From Cryobacterium ruanii (GTDB taxonomy: Bacteria > Actinomycetota > Actinomycetes > Actinomycetales > Microbacteriaceae), in NCBI RefSeq assembly GCF_004404055.1, contig NZ_SOHK01000012.1:186001-250000 (forward strand): a stretch of 64,000 nucleotides of DNA, in the 5' to 3' direction. Under the pieces are notes generated by a model, which did no database searches, had not been told where the DNA came from, and worked only from the letters and a program-made list of their open reading frames with translations. This document shows positions 1 through 8,250 of the stretch, one piece after another. Numbering within the stretch: position 1 is the stretch's first letter; the number at the start of each line of letters is the position of its first letter. The translations under genes and the position numbers were made by a program.

Positions 1-47
1 TCCTCGATGCGAATGTCTGCTGGGCCGTGAAAACGAGCTGCCTTCAT
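1..47 (-). CDS. N-terminus of a zinc-type alcohol (butanediol) dehydrogenase, cut by window edge
   Basis: Only the first 15 codons are in the window, reading leftwards from an ATG at 47-45 (MKAARFHGPADIRIE). A good ribosome binding site (AAGGAG) lies 11 bases upstream. The N-terminus is typical of medium-chain zinc-dependent alcohol or 2,3-butanediol dehydrogenases, which begin MKAARFHG-x-x-DIRIE. No catalytic residue is visible, so substrate is unknown. It is divergent from the NUDIX gene to its right. Confidence 0.6.
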   Translation of the reverse strand, partial: MKAARFHGPADIRIE

Positions 48-242
48 GATGCGTCACTACTCCTTGACTCCGGAGACGCGGTGCAGCGACGGTGCCCTCG
101 TGGCAGGGTGCGGTACGTTCCGGCTTACTTTCAGCGTACTCGCCGGATTTCGGTGCCGCGTCGGGGGCTGCCGTTAGGGTGGGGGAAAGCGCGGCCGACC
201 CGGCTTCACGAGATAGCACGAGACCATGACGAGGACAGCGCA

Positions 243-1067
243 ATGACGCGAGAGGCAGAGTCCGGCTCGCCACCGATCCCCGAAACACCGATCGGAGTGG
301 CCGCGACGGTCGTGCTGCTGCGCGACAGCCCAGAGGGTCCCGAGGTGCTGCTGCTCGAACGTCCGCGCCATCGCGGATCGTTCGCCGGCGCGTGGGTGTT
401 TCCGGGCGGTGCGGTAGACGCCGCCGACCGATTGCCGACGGATGCCGCGGCCCCGGCCGGCCGCACAGCGACCGCCGTCGAGTCGGTCGGTCCTGCGATC
501 GACCCCGCCAACCCGAACGCCTTGGCCGACTCGGTCGACCCGAATGCCGAGGCCCGGGCCGAGGACGTCGAGCAGCTCGCCGCCCGCCGCGCCGCCGTGC
601 GTGAGGTATGGGAGGAGACCGGGCTGCAGGTGTCTTCCGCTGCGCTCGTCGCGACGGCGCTGTGGGTGCCCCCGTCGAGTGTCCCGAAGCGGCTGCGCAC
701 CTGGTTCTACGTGACGACGGCCCCGCCCGGCACCATCGTGCTCGCCGAGGACGAGGTCATCGACTACGCCTGGCTGCGGCCGGCTGCGGCGCTGGAGCGG
801 CACGCATCCGCTGTGCTGACGCTAGTGGCACCGACCTGGGTAACCCTGCACGGGCTGCAGGGGCACGGGTCGGTGGCCGAGATCGTGGCGAGTGCCCGAC
901 AGCGTGGGCTCGCGCACTACGAAACCCGGCTCGGTGCGAGCGAGCGCGGGCCGGTGCTGTTCTGGGCCGGCGACGTCGCCTACGACGACGACGCGCTCGC
1001 CGACCAAGCCGGCGGGAGGCACCGCCTTGAGATCGGCCGGGTGCCGTGGCTGTACACCGCGAACTGA
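243..1067 (+). CDS. NUDIX hydrolase (NUDT19-like, long-insert type)
   Basis: The 274-residue protein has a NUDIX fold: a first strand at about residues 18-27, a GG at 55-56 after WVFP, and the helix motif REVWEETGL at 120-128. The usual Nudix box spaces G and RE by about a dozen residues. Here an insert of some 60 residues separates them, as in NUDT7/NUDT19-like hydrolases that act on CoA derivatives or other nucleoside diphosphates. The exact substrate cannot be read from sequence. The open frame extends upstream to 27, but the start at 243 fits the family and the region before it reads like a promoter. It ends just before two copies of a 17-bp repeat (1088-1121) and converges on the secreted-protein gene. 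Confidence 0.8.
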   Translation: MTREAESGSPPIPETPIGVAATVVLLRDSPEGPEVLLLERPRHRGSFAGAWVFPGGAVDAADRLPTDAAAPAGRTATAVESVGPAIDPANPNALADSVDPNAEARAEDVEQLAARRAAVREVWEETGLQVSSAALVATALWVPPSSVPKRLRTWFYVTTAPPGTIVLAEDEVIDYAWLRPAAALERHASAVLTLVAPTWVTLHGLQGHGSVAEIVASARQRGLAHYETRLGASERGPVLFWAGDVAYDDDALADQAGGRHRLEIGRVPWLYTAN

Positions 1068-1087
1068 GCGGAAGCGGGTGCGGCGGC

Positions 1088-1121
1088 GCGAGCTGGCCGC
1101 CAGCGCGAGCTAGCCGCCAGC
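1088..1121. repeat. 17-bp tandem duplication
   Basis: Two adjacent 17-bp copies, GCGAGCTGGCCGCCAGC and GCGAGCTAGCCGCCAGC, differ at one base. They lie between the NUDIX gene and the converging secreted-protein gene, whose stop codon is inside the second copy. Confidence 0.8.
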
Positions 1122-2039
1122 GCGAACGTTCGGCAGCAGCGATGAGGGCGCGCAACCCTGGCCGTCGACGAAGTTGAGGCAGTCGTCGAAGATGACCGGG
1201 AACGTTTCAAGGGTCGAATCTCCGAACCAATCGTTGTAGAACAGCCAGAAATTGAGGTTGCCGTAGGTGGAACAGGCGTCGCCCTCGTCGCCGGCGTTCT
1301 CGACGGCCACGGGGTTGGGCTGGTACGGCGTGTAGTTGTACAGGTTGGCGGTGGCCTGGTTGTCGATGACCACGGCGGAGGCCCCGCACTCGGCATTGGG
1401 GTTGAAACCGACGTCGACAGAACCGATCTGGAAGGCCCGGTCGGGCTCCTGCGTGTACTGCCGAAACTGCCAGGCCGCGTTGTAGACCTGGTTGAAGAAT
1501 CCGAAGTACTGGGCGTCGCAGTCCGCGGTGTCCGGGCAGCCATAGCCGGTGGCGCGCAGGTAACCGGATGCCGTGGGCCGGGTCAACAGCGACTGCTCCT
1601 TCTGCAGCAGCACCAACAACACCTCGGGGCTGATCGTGCAGGCCGCCGCGATCTTCGCGATGATGCGAGCGGCCGTCTCGTTCTCGGCACCGACGTAGGG
1701 CAGGCAGTGGCCATCGCCCTTGGCCGGTTGGCTGGTCGTCGTCTCGCGGTACTCCCAGAGGCACGGCACGTCGTCGCTCGGGCGGCAGGATCGCTCCTCG
1801 AGGAAATCCTGAATCTGCACCGCGGTGAGGGCGTCGGGGTTGAAGAAGTTGTAGTCGCTGATGATGAAGCCGGGGTCGAACGTAGCCGGGTCGCTGGCTG
1901 CCGGGATAGCGGTTGCCGGCAGCGGTGCCGCGGTGACCGACGTCGCCGGCAGTGCGATGAGCGTCGCTGCAAGCCCGAGCAGGGCCATCCCGGTCGCCAG
2001 AACGCGCAGGAGACGACGGGGTAGCGCGAAGGAGCTCAT
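1110..2039 (-). CDS. secreted protein of unknown function, often annotated hemagglutinin-like
   Basis: This 309-residue protein starts with a Sec signal peptide (arginine-rich start, hydrophobic core at about 12-32, cleavage probably after VTAAP). The mature part begins with a FDPGFIISDYNFFNPDALT-like segment followed by a helical stretch ending ISPEVLLVLLQKEQSLLT. That pattern recurs in exported actinobacterial proteins with a lysozyme-like helical region. It holds several cysteines, including SCR, PC, HC, AAC and GC, which could form disulfides outside the cell. No catalytic residue can be assigned. The gene ends inside a short tandem repeat and stands alone between the NUDIX gene and the stress-protein gene. 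Confidence 0.7.
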   Translation of the reverse strand: MSSFALPRRLLRVLATGMALLGLAATLIALPATSVTAAPLPATAIPAASDPATFDPGFIISDYNFFNPDALTAVQIQDFLEERSCRPSDDVPCLWEYRETTTSQPAKGDGHCLPYVGAENETAARIIAKIAAACTISPEVLLVLLQKEQSLLTRPTASGYLRATGYGCPDTADCDAQYFGFFNQVYNAAWQFRQYTQEPDRAFQIGSVDVGFNPNAECGASAVVIDNQATANLYNYTPYQPNPVAVENAGDEGDACSTYGNLNFWLFYNDWFGDSTLETFPVIFDDCLNFVDGQGCAPSSLLPNVRAGG

Positions 2040-2157
2040 ATCAAAACCCTAACCGCCCCGGTCGGCACGTGCTTGGGAAGCTAGCGTGGCCTTAGGTGCC
2101 GGCTTCCCGAACGAGTGCCGCGAGCCCCCGATTGAGAAGCACGACCAGCGAACCCGG

Positions 2158-3033
2158 TCAGGCGTGCGGAGCCGGGATGACCACCATGGGCGACTGGATA
2201 TTCAGCACGATGGAGTGGCTCACCGAACCGAGCAGCATTTTCGACATGCCCTTGAGCCCGTGGTCGCCGATGACGAGCAGCGCGGCCCCGCGGGCGGCGT
2301 CGAGCAGCGCCGATTGCGGAGCGCCGCGCACGAGCGAGGCCCGAATGCCGAGCGCTGGGTAACGCCGGGAGGCCGCGAGCAGCGCCTCGTCGAGGATGCG
2401 CCGGTGCGACGATTCGAGCGTCTGCAGAAACTGGGCGTCGGGTTCGGTCGTGTCGCGCCAGACCAGCGGTTCCTGCCAGGCGTGGATGGCGTGCAGCTCT
2501 TGGCCGGTGCGATCAGCCTCGGCTGCGGCGAAGTCCACCGCGGCGTTCGATGCCGCCGATCCGTCGACGCCGACCACGATGCCGGAGTGGTGCTTGCTGT
2601 CACCCTCCGGGATGATCGCAATCGGTCCATGGGCCGACCCGGCCAGCCGGGCTCCCATCGACCATTCGTAGCGCAGGGTCGACCCGCGACGGCGGTGCGT
2701 TCCGACGACGACGAGGGTGTCGGTTCCGCTCAGGGCGCGCAGCTCGGTGATCGGGTCGCCGGAGCGCAGGTCGGCGTGCACGGTAAGAGTCGGATACCGG
2801 GCGCTCACCCGGTCGACGGCGTCCTTGAGTACCTCCCGCGCCCGCTCCGTGGCGGACTCCTCCGTGAAGTAATCGGCCGACGACACCGTGCGGTCGAGGA
2901 TGCGCACAAGGGTGAGCTCGCCACCGCTGCTGCCACCGCTGGAGCGGGCGAGCGACCAGTCCAGGGCAGCCCTGGCGGGTTCCGAACCGTCCCAGGCCAC
3001 CACCGTCTGGCTCCGTGTGAGTGTGTGCGTCAT
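2158..3033 (-). CDS. tandem universal stress protein (UspA x2)
   Basis: The 291-residue protein holds two Usp domains, at about residues 8-140 and 150-290. The second keeps the full ATP-binding signature G-x2-G-x9-GSVS (GDHGLKGMSKMLLGSVS). The first lacks the second glycine and the GS end, so probably only one domain binds ATP. I start it at the ATG at 3033 because GAGAAGGG sits just upstream; the frame is open further. Tandem Usps are common members of DevR/DosR hypoxia regulons, and a DevR-like box (3133-3149) lies 100 bases upstream. Its role is presumably stress or dormancy tolerance; the ligand is not known from sequence. Confidence 0.88.
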   Translation of the reverse strand: MTHTLTRSQTVVAWDGSEPARAALDWSLARSSGGSSGGELTLVRILDRTVSSADYFTEESATERAREVLKDAVDRVSARYPTLTVHADLRSGDPITELRALSGTDTLVVVGTHRRRGSTLRYEWSMGARLAGSAHGPIAIIPEGDSKHHSGIVVGVDGSAASNAAVDFAAAEADRTGQELHAIHAWQEPLVWRDTTEPDAQFLQTLESSHRRILDEALLAASRRYPALGIRASLVRGAPQSALLDAARGAALLVIGDHGLKGMSKMLLGSVSHSIVLNIQSPMVVIPAPHA

Positions 3034-3132
3034 GAGCTCAATCCCTTCTCCGGCGGCGGGCCACGAGCGGGAATGCCGTGTGAGCGTCACCAACGATTAT
3101 TCTTCACGATAGCCATGGCCGCCGCCCCCGAG

Positions 3133-3149
3133 TAGGGCCTTAAGTCACC
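3133..3149 (-). promoter_or_regulatory. DevR/DosR-like box upstream of usp
   Basis: Reading toward the usp gene the site is GGTGACTTAAGGCCCTA. It resembles the two boxes at 4331-4346 and 4379-4394 (GGGACTTNCGGCCCTA) and the box at 7819-7833. It is about 100 bases upstream of the start codon, a plausible distance for an activator. The match is visual and binding is inferred. Confidence 0.5.
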
Positions 3150-3196
3150 TTCAAGTCGGCAATGCCGAACGGATGCCGCGGCCCGGCCGCAGCTGA

Positions 3197-4252
3197 CTAG
3201 CGGGAAATGACGACCTTGAGTGCCTTCGTTTCGGCCGCACGACCGAAGGTGTCGTAGGCCTCGAGAAACTGATCGAAGCTGAAGTGGTGCGTGGCCAGTT
3301 TCTCGGCCGGCAGCTTCTTGCTCGCAACGAGTTTCAGCAGCATCTTCGTGGTGTTGGCGTTGACCAGACCCATGCTGATGTTGATGTTCTGGATCCAGAG
3401 TTCTTCGAGGTGCAGGTCGACCGGCTTGCCGTGCACGCCGACGTTGGCGACGTTGCCGCCCGGGCGCACGATCTGGGTGGCCATGGTGAAGGTCTGCGGA
3501 ATGCCGACGGCCTCGATGGCGACGTCGACGCCGGCGCCGTCGGTGAGGGCGAGCACCTGCTCCTTCCAGTCCGCTGCACCGGAGACGACCGTGTCGGTCG
3601 CACCGAAGTCGCGGGCCCGTTCGAGGCGGTTCTCGTCGAGGTCGATCGCGATGATGGTCGCCGCACCGTAGAGACCGGCGGTGGCGATCGCGGCGAGGCC
3701 CACCGGGCCGGCACCGATCACGGCGACGACATCGCCGGGCTTGACCCGGCCGTACTGCACGCCGATCTCGAAACCGGTCGGCAGGATGTCGCTGAGCATG
3801 ACGCCCTGGTCGTCGCTGACGCCCGCCGGCAGCTTGTGCAGGGAGTTGTCGGCGTAAGGCACGCGCACAAACTCGGCCTGGGTGCCGTCGATGAGGTGGC
3901 CGAAAACCCAGCCGATGCCGGAGGCGCCCTCGTCGCCGAGGCAGTGCGAGTACAGCCCGCTGCTGCAATTGCTGCAGTGACCGCAGCTCTTAATGCAGGA
4001 GATGATGACCCGGTCGCCGACCCTCAGGTTGCTCACCGCCGAGCCGACCTCGGTGATCGTGCCGACGCCCTCATGGCCGAGGATACGCCCGACCGTAACG
4101 GCGGGAACGTCGCCCTTGAGTATGTGCAGGTCGGTGCCGCAGATCGTGGTGGTGTCCACGCGCACGATGGCATCGGTCGGACTCTGCAGGGTCGGGTCGG
4201 GAACATCGGTCCAGCTTTTCAGGCCGGGGCCGCCATAGACAAGTGCCTTCAC
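3197..4252 (-). CDS. zinc-dependent alcohol dehydrogenase (medium-chain family)
   Basis: This 351-residue protein is a typical medium-chain dehydrogenase. The catalytic-zinc motifs are CGTDLH (about residues 38-43) and GHEGVG (about 59-64). Four structural-zinc cysteines lie in the CGHCSNCSSGLYSHC stretch, and the NAD-binding motif is GAGPVGL at about 175-181. It should oxidise alcohols or reduce aldehydes with NAD(P); the substrate is unknown. Translation starts at GTG 4252 behind AAGGAGA. It is divergent from the second Usp gene, and two DevR-like boxes lie between them, so it is probably hypoxia-induced and could help re-oxidise NADH when oxygen is scarce. Confidence 0.88.
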   Translation of the reverse strand: MKALVYGGPGLKSWTDVPDPTLQSPTDAIVRVDTTTICGTDLHILKGDVPAVTVGRILGHEGVGTITEVGSAVSNLRVGDRVIISCIKSCGHCSNCSSGLYSHCLGDEGASGIGWVFGHLIDGTQAEFVRVPYADNSLHKLPAGVSDDQGVMLSDILPTGFEIGVQYGRVKPGDVVAVIGAGPVGLAAIATAGLYGAATIIAIDLDENRLERARDFGATDTVVSGAADWKEQVLALTDGAGVDVAIEAVGIPQTFTMATQIVRPGGNVANVGVHGKPVDLHLEELWIQNINISMGLVNANTTKMLLKLVASKKLPAEKLATHHFSFDQFLEAYDTFGRAAETKALKVVISR

Positions 4253-4330
4253 GAGGATCTCCTTGAGTTGAGAATGGGGGCGGGCAAACCACCCGTCAGA
4301 GCCACGGTACGACCGACGAGCCGATGCGAC

Positions 4331-4394
4331 TAGGGCCGAAAGTCCCGTAGCGCCGCCACGAGGATTGTGCGGCTAATCGGGACTTCCGGCCCTA
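4331..4394. promoter_or_regulatory. paired DevR/DosR-like boxes between adh and usp
   Basis: Two near-identical sites face opposite ways. TAGGGCCGAAAGTCCC at 4331-4346 is the reverse complement of GGGACTTTCGGCCCTA, and GGGACTTCCGGCCCTA lies at 4379-4394. They differ at one position and are about 48 bases apart centre to centre. They lie in the 233-base gap between the divergent adh and usp genes, one suited to each promoter. The half-site GGGACTT agrees with the mycobacterial DosR box core GGGACT. Site identity is seen in the sequence; regulator assignment is inferred from the adjacent devRS genes. Confidence 0.65.
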
Positions 4395-4485
4395 TTCGCG
4401 AGCGGCGCTGACTGACAGGATGAGGTGGAGGCGATGGGGCACCAGCTCGGGGCCCGCCCTTTCGATTTCAGAACGAGGTAGAGCA

Positions 4486-5340
4486 ATGAACCGGATGATC
4501 GTGGTCGGCATCAACGAATCGGCTGCCGGCGAGACCGCCCTGGCGTGGGCAATGCACCGGGCCGAGAACGTCAAGAGCCCGGTGACCCTCATGCACACGG
4601 TGTACGAAACCTGGCTGGCCGACGGCTACGGCTACTACGACTCCATTCTCGACGCCGAGAAGAAGCTGCTCGCCGACGCGGGCGTTCGTGCTGCGGCCCT
4701 CGCCCCGACGGTTGTCGTTCACACCGAGCTGCGTACCGGCAGTGCACCGCGCGTGCTCAGCGAGCTGTCGAAGGATGCCGACCTCATTGTCGTCGGCACC
4801 GACCGTAAGAGCCGGGTCGAGGGTGAACTGTTCGGCAGTGTCAGCCTGCAGATTGCCGCGCTCGGTACCTGCCCGGTCGCCGTGATCCCGTCGTTGCCCG
4901 AGAGCGAGCGAACCGGGGTCTATGTCGGCGTCGACGGCTCGGCCGACTCGGTGGCCGCAGTGGCCTTCGCCGCGGCCGAGGCTGACCGCACCGGCCAGGA
5001 GCTGTTCGCCCTCTACGCGGTGCACCTGCCGACTCGTCGCGTGCTGCGCAGTATTCCTGCCGACGCCGTGACCGAGCGCATGGAAGAGGAACGCGTCGTT
5101 CTCGCGGAGTCCGTGGCGGGCCTCAGCGCACGCTATCCCGACCTCGTGGTGCACCAGGTTCTCGAGACCGACGAATCGCCGGCCCGGGCGCTCGTCGCTG
5201 CGGCCCGGCACGCCCAATTGCTCGTCGTGGGCAGCCGCGGTCGCGGGTCGCTGCAGCGCCTGCTGATGGGGTCGGTCAGCCATGAGGTGCTCCTGCACAT
5301 CACCTGCCCGACAATTGTGACCAGAACCACTCATAAGTAA
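4486..5340 (+). CDS. tandem universal stress protein (UspA x2)
   Basis: The 284-residue protein has two Usp domains, at about 1-140 and 145-284. The second has the complete ATP motif GSRGRGSLQRLLMGSVS. The first has GTDRKSRVEGELFGSVS, where the second glycine is replaced by Arg. The ATG at 4486 is preceded by GAGGTAGAG. The gene follows two DevR-like boxes and is 67 bases upstream of the sensor kinase gene, so usp and kinase may share a transcript. It differs from the other Usp in having a tyrosine-rich segment (GYGYY) near residue 45. It probably acts in the cytoplasm as a nucleotide-binding stress protein. Confidence 0.88.
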   Translation: MNRMIVVGINESAAGETALAWAMHRAENVKSPVTLMHTVYETWLADGYGYYDSILDAEKKLLADAGVRAAALAPTVVVHTELRTGSAPRVLSELSKDADLIVVGTDRKSRVEGELFGSVSLQIAALGTCPVAVIPSLPESERTGVYVGVDGSADSVAAVAFAAAEADRTGQELFALYAVHLPTRRVLRSIPADAVTERMEEERVVLAESVAGLSARYPDLVVHQVLETDESPARALVAAARHAQLLVVGSRGRGSLQRLLMGSVSHEVLLHITCPTIVTRTTHK

Positions 5341-5407
5341 GGTCGCCACCCGCCAAATCGTGCCAAGGTTAGAGCCTCAGTTGGTTTCGTGGTTGGGGAT
5401 GAGAACA

Positions 5408-7186
5408 ATGACGGATCAGACTGCCGCCGAACTTGCCCTCACCCAGGATCGTATGCGCGGCCTACTCGACGCCGTCGTGTCGGTGGCCGAAGACCTCAGC
5501 CTCGAAGCGGTGCTCGAACGCGTCGTCACCGCGGCCTGCCAACTCGTGCAGGCCCGGTTCGGTGCCCTCGGCGTGATCGGCGCACACCAGTCGCTCAGCC
5601 ACTTCGTCACCGTGGGCTTCGACGAGGAGACCATCCGCAATGTGGGGGCGCTGCCGGTCGGGCACGGCGTGCTCGGCCTGCTCATTCGAGAACCGCACCC
5701 CATTCGCCTGCATGACCTGCATGATCACCCCGACTCCTTCGGTTTTCCGGCCCACCACCCGCCGATGAAGTCGTTTCTCGGAGTGCCGGTGCGGGTGCGC
5801 GACACGGTGTTCGGCAACCTTTATCTCACCGAGAAGGAGGGGGGCGGTGACTTCACCGACGAAGACCAGGAACTGGCCGTCGCGCTCGCCGCGGCAGCCG
5901 GAGTCACGATCGAGAACGCCCGACTCTATGACGAGGCTCGCGGCCGCTCGCGGTGGCTCGAAGCGGTCGCCGAAATGGGCCGTGACCTGCTGCGATCGGT
6001 CGACGGCGACGAAGACAACGGGCTCGGTCTTGTCGCCGAGCGAGTCCTCGAAGCTTCCCGCGCCGAACTGGCCGTGATCGGGTTTCCCACCGGCAACAGC
6101 CTGTTCTGTGCGGCTGCAGCCGGCGCGACAGGGTCTCAGGCGTCTGCGCGCGCCCTGACCGGCACGACCGTGCTTCTGCAGGCCGACGTTTTGCGCGAGC
6201 TGCAGGTGACCGGCCGGTCCGCCCTGCTCGCCGGGCCGCCGCTGTACACAGCGCCATTGCAGGCAGCGGATGCCGCGCCCGACCCCGCCGCGCACTGGTC
6301 GCACCTGGGGTCCACCCTCATTGCCGCGCTCGGGCCGGCCGGCGACGGGCAGGGAGTGATCCTGCTGTCGCGCGCGCCGGCATCCGCTGGCTACAGCCTG
6401 ACCGATGTGGAGATGAGCGCGGTCTTCGGCACCCAGGTGTCGCTCGCGCTCGAACTGGCCTCGGTGCATCGCATGCGCGAAGAACAGGCCGTGCTCGGTG
6501 ACCGCGACCGCATCGCCCGCGACCTGCACGACCTGGTCATTCAACGGCTGTTCGCCGCCGGGCTGAGCATGCAGAGCCTGCGGCGGTTCACCAACGATCC
6601 GACCGCCCTCGACCGCATCAACGCCGTCACCAACGAGCTCGACGACACGATTCGGGAACTGCGCGACACGATTTACTCACTGCGCGGAATGGCGCAGGAC
6701 ACCGGCACGCTCAGCAGCCGCATCCTGGCCGTGATCAAGGAGGGGGCGGCAAGCCTGCCGTATGCGCCGCGCATCCGCTTGTCTGGACCGATCGATGCGC
6801 CGCTCACCGACGAGCTGAGCAGCAGCCTGCTCGCGGTCATCTCGGAGGGACTCAGCAATGCTGCTCGGCATTCCCAGGCGAGTTCGATCGACATTTCGGT
6901 CGATGCCGACGCTGATCGCATCAAACTCGTCATCGCCGACAACGGTAGTGGCTTCAGCAAGTCCGCCCGGCGCAGCGGCCTCGACAACCTGAAGGAGCGT
7001 GCGGCGCTGCTGGGCGGCAAGTTCTCGGTGCGCAGCGTTGTGGGCGAGGGAACCCGGCTGCGTTGGTCGGCGCCGGTGCCGGAGGTTACCGTAGGTGTTC
7101 GTCTCCACGTTTCGCAACGTACACGGCAGCTTGGGTTCGGCGCTGAAAATCCAGCTTCGCCAGCATCGACGACACATAGTTTTTGA
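5408..7186 (+). CDS. devS: GAF-GAF sensor histidine kinase, DevS/DosT-like
   Basis: This is a soluble protein of about 592 residues. It contains a GAF domain (about 25-180), a second GAF-like domain (about 190-360), a HisKA_3 dimerisation domain with the phospho-acceptor in DRIARDLHDLVIQRL, and an HATPase domain with EGLSNAARHS and DNGSGF. GAF1 carries the HHPPMKSFLGVPVRV segment (about 5749-5793), which matches the haem-binding GAF of mycobacterial DevS/DosT; the first or second His is the candidate proximal ligand. It should sense O2, NO or redox state and phosphorylate the neighbouring DevR. ATG 5408 is chosen; ATG 5399 is an alternative. Its last 101 bases run antisense to the end of devR. 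Confidence 0.88.
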   Translation: MTDQTAAELALTQDRMRGLLDAVVSVAEDLSLEAVLERVVTAACQLVQARFGALGVIGAHQSLSHFVTVGFDEETIRNVGALPVGHGVLGLLIREPHPIRLHDLHDHPDSFGFPAHHPPMKSFLGVPVRVRDTVFGNLYLTEKEGGGDFTDEDQELAVALAAAAGVTIENARLYDEARGRSRWLEAVAEMGRDLLRSVDGDEDNGLGLVAERVLEASRAELAVIGFPTGNSLFCAAAAGATGSQASARALTGTTVLLQADVLRELQVTGRSALLAGPPLYTAPLQAADAAPDPAAHWSHLGSTLIAALGPAGDGQGVILLSRAPASAGYSLTDVEMSAVFGTQVSLALELASVHRMREEQAVLGDRDRIARDLHDLVIQRLFAAGLSMQSLRRFTNDPTALDRINAVTNELDDTIRELRDTIYSLRGMAQDTGTLSSRILAVIKEGAASLPYAPRIRLSGPIDAPLTDELSSSLLAVISEGLSNAARHSQASSIDISVDADADRIKLVIADNGSGFSKSARRSGLDNLKERAALLGGKFSVRSVVGEGTRLRWSAPVPEVTVGVRLHVSQRTRQLGFGAENPASPASTTHSF

Positions 7187-7733
7187 CCGTCTTCTCGGCG
7201 AGGAACATGGTCTGACCGATTTCACGGTTGGTCAGGCCCTCGCCGATCAGGTCGAGCACCTTACGCTCCTGTGCGGTGAGTGAAGCGAGTCGAGCGTCTT
7301 GCGGGTCTGCCAGCCCGGCGATGATGCTGGCCTTGATCGCCGGATCGAACAGGGAATCGCCGGCCGCCGCGTGTCGGATCTTGCCCAGCAGGTCGGTGCT
7401 GCGAATCTCTTTCAGTACGTAGCCGGCCGCACCGGCGAGTACCGCACCGCGCAGGGCCTGCTCGTCGTCATAGCTCGTGAGAATGAGGCATTGCACTGAC
7501 GGGTCGACGGACCGCACATCGCGGCAGACCTCGATGCCAGTGCCGTCGGGCAGGCGGGCGTCGAGAATGGCCACATCGGGGCGCAGTTGCAGAATCAACA
7601 AAGTCGCCTCGGCGGCCAGGCCGCTGTCAGCGACAACGTCGAAGCCCTCGCCCTCGAGCAGTTCGCGCAGGCCGCGGCGCACCAGTTCGTGGTCGTCGAG
7701 AATGAAGACGCGAATGCGGTCGGGCGTGTTCAT
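7086..7733 (-). CDS. devR: NarL/LuxR response regulator, DevR/DosR-like
   Basis: The 215-residue protein has a receiver domain at 1-120, with acidic DD near residue 14, the phospho-acceptor in AILDARLPDG and a conserved Lys in YVLKE. A LuxR-type helix-turn-helix follows at about 150-210. The recognition region LAEKTVKNYVSSMLAKL and the following RRTQAAVY are nearly the same as in mycobacterial DosR. Partnered with the kinase at 5408-7186, it should activate low-oxygen genes. A DevR-like box at 7819-7833 suggests autoregulation. The gene is tail-to-tail with the kinase gene rather than co-transcribed, which is unusual for this pair. Confidence 0.9.
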   Translation of the reverse strand: MNTPDRIRVFILDDHELVRRGLRELLEGEGFDVVADSGLAAEATLLILQLRPDVAILDARLPDGTGIEVCRDVRSVDPSVQCLILTSYDDEQALRGAVLAGAAGYVLKEIRSTDLLGKIRHAAAGDSLFDPAIKASIIAGLADPQDARLASLTAQERKVLDLIGEGLTNREIGQTMFLAEKTVKNYVSSMLAKLDFQRRTQAAVYVAKRGDEHLR

Positions 7734-7818
7734 GGGGTCCTTCCCGGCCGGGCGCGGTGCCGGCGGCCGGTGCTTGGTTGGTGTCCTCCCAGTGTTGCGC
7801 TCGGGCTCACCCGGCGAC

Positions 7819-7833
7819 TAGGGCCAAAGGTCC
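7819..7833 (-). promoter_or_regulatory. DevR/DosR-like box upstream of devR
   Basis: In the direction of devR the site reads GGACCTTTGGCCCTA, immediately preceded by CTAAAGGACC. It is about 86 bases upstream of the devR start and just beyond the csoR stop codon. It matches the family of boxes in front of the usp and adh genes and would allow positive autoregulation. Confidence 0.5.
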
Positions 7834-7839
7834 GGTCCT

Positions 7840-8148
7840 TTAGGAGCGCACCAACCGCGCGATGGCGGCGGATGCCTCCTGTAGCTTGGCTTCGGCCTCG
7901 GCACCGCCGGCCATGGCCGCGTGCAGAACGCAGTGGTTCAGGTGGTCGTCGAGCAGGCCGAGGGCGACCGATTCGAGCGCGCTCGTCATGGCCGAGATCT
8001 GGGTGAGGATGTCGATGCAGTACTTGTCGTCGGTGACCATGCCCTGCAGGCCGCGGGCCTGGCCCTCGATGCGGCGCAGGCGCTTGAGGTAGGCGTCCTT
8101 GTTGGAGATGTAGCCGTGCGGGCCGTCGTGGGTTTCTGACTCGTTCAT
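7840..8148 (-). CDS. csoR: copper-sensing repressor CsoR
   Basis: The 102-residue all-helical protein belongs to the CsoR/RcnR family (DUF156). It has the Cu(I) ligand set C-H-C: Cys in DKYCID, then His and Cys in DDHLNHC, with the His four residues before the Cys as in mycobacterial CsoR. It should bind DNA without copper and release it when Cu(I) binds. Start is ATG 8148. It is divergent from copZ-copA, and two GGGGTA-type palindromes lie in the gap, so it likely represses both itself and the copper exporter. A second family member that lacks the His occurs at 12835. Confidence 0.92.
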   Translation of the reverse strand: MNESETHDGPHGYISNKDAYLKRLRRIEGQARGLQGMVTDDKYCIDILTQISAMTSALESVALGLLDDHLNHCVLHAAMAGGAEAEAKLQEASAAIARLVRS

Positions 8149-8160
8149 GACATTTACTGT

Positions 8161-8204
8161 ACCCCCTTGGGGTATAGTAGGGAATGGTACCCCCAAGGGG
8201 TATA
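8161..8204. promoter_or_regulatory. two CsoR operators
   Basis: Two palindromes lie between csoR and copZ: ACCCCCTTGGGGTATA at 8161-8176 and TACCCCCAAGGGGTATA at 8188-8204. The G-tract/TAC form is the classic CsoR-type operator (TACCCC...GGGGTA). Having two suggests separate control of the divergent csoR and copZA promoters. Confidence 0.85.
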
Positions 8205-8250
8205 TTCGAATGAACACCCATTCGAGGGCAGAAGACAGTGAGGCATAACC

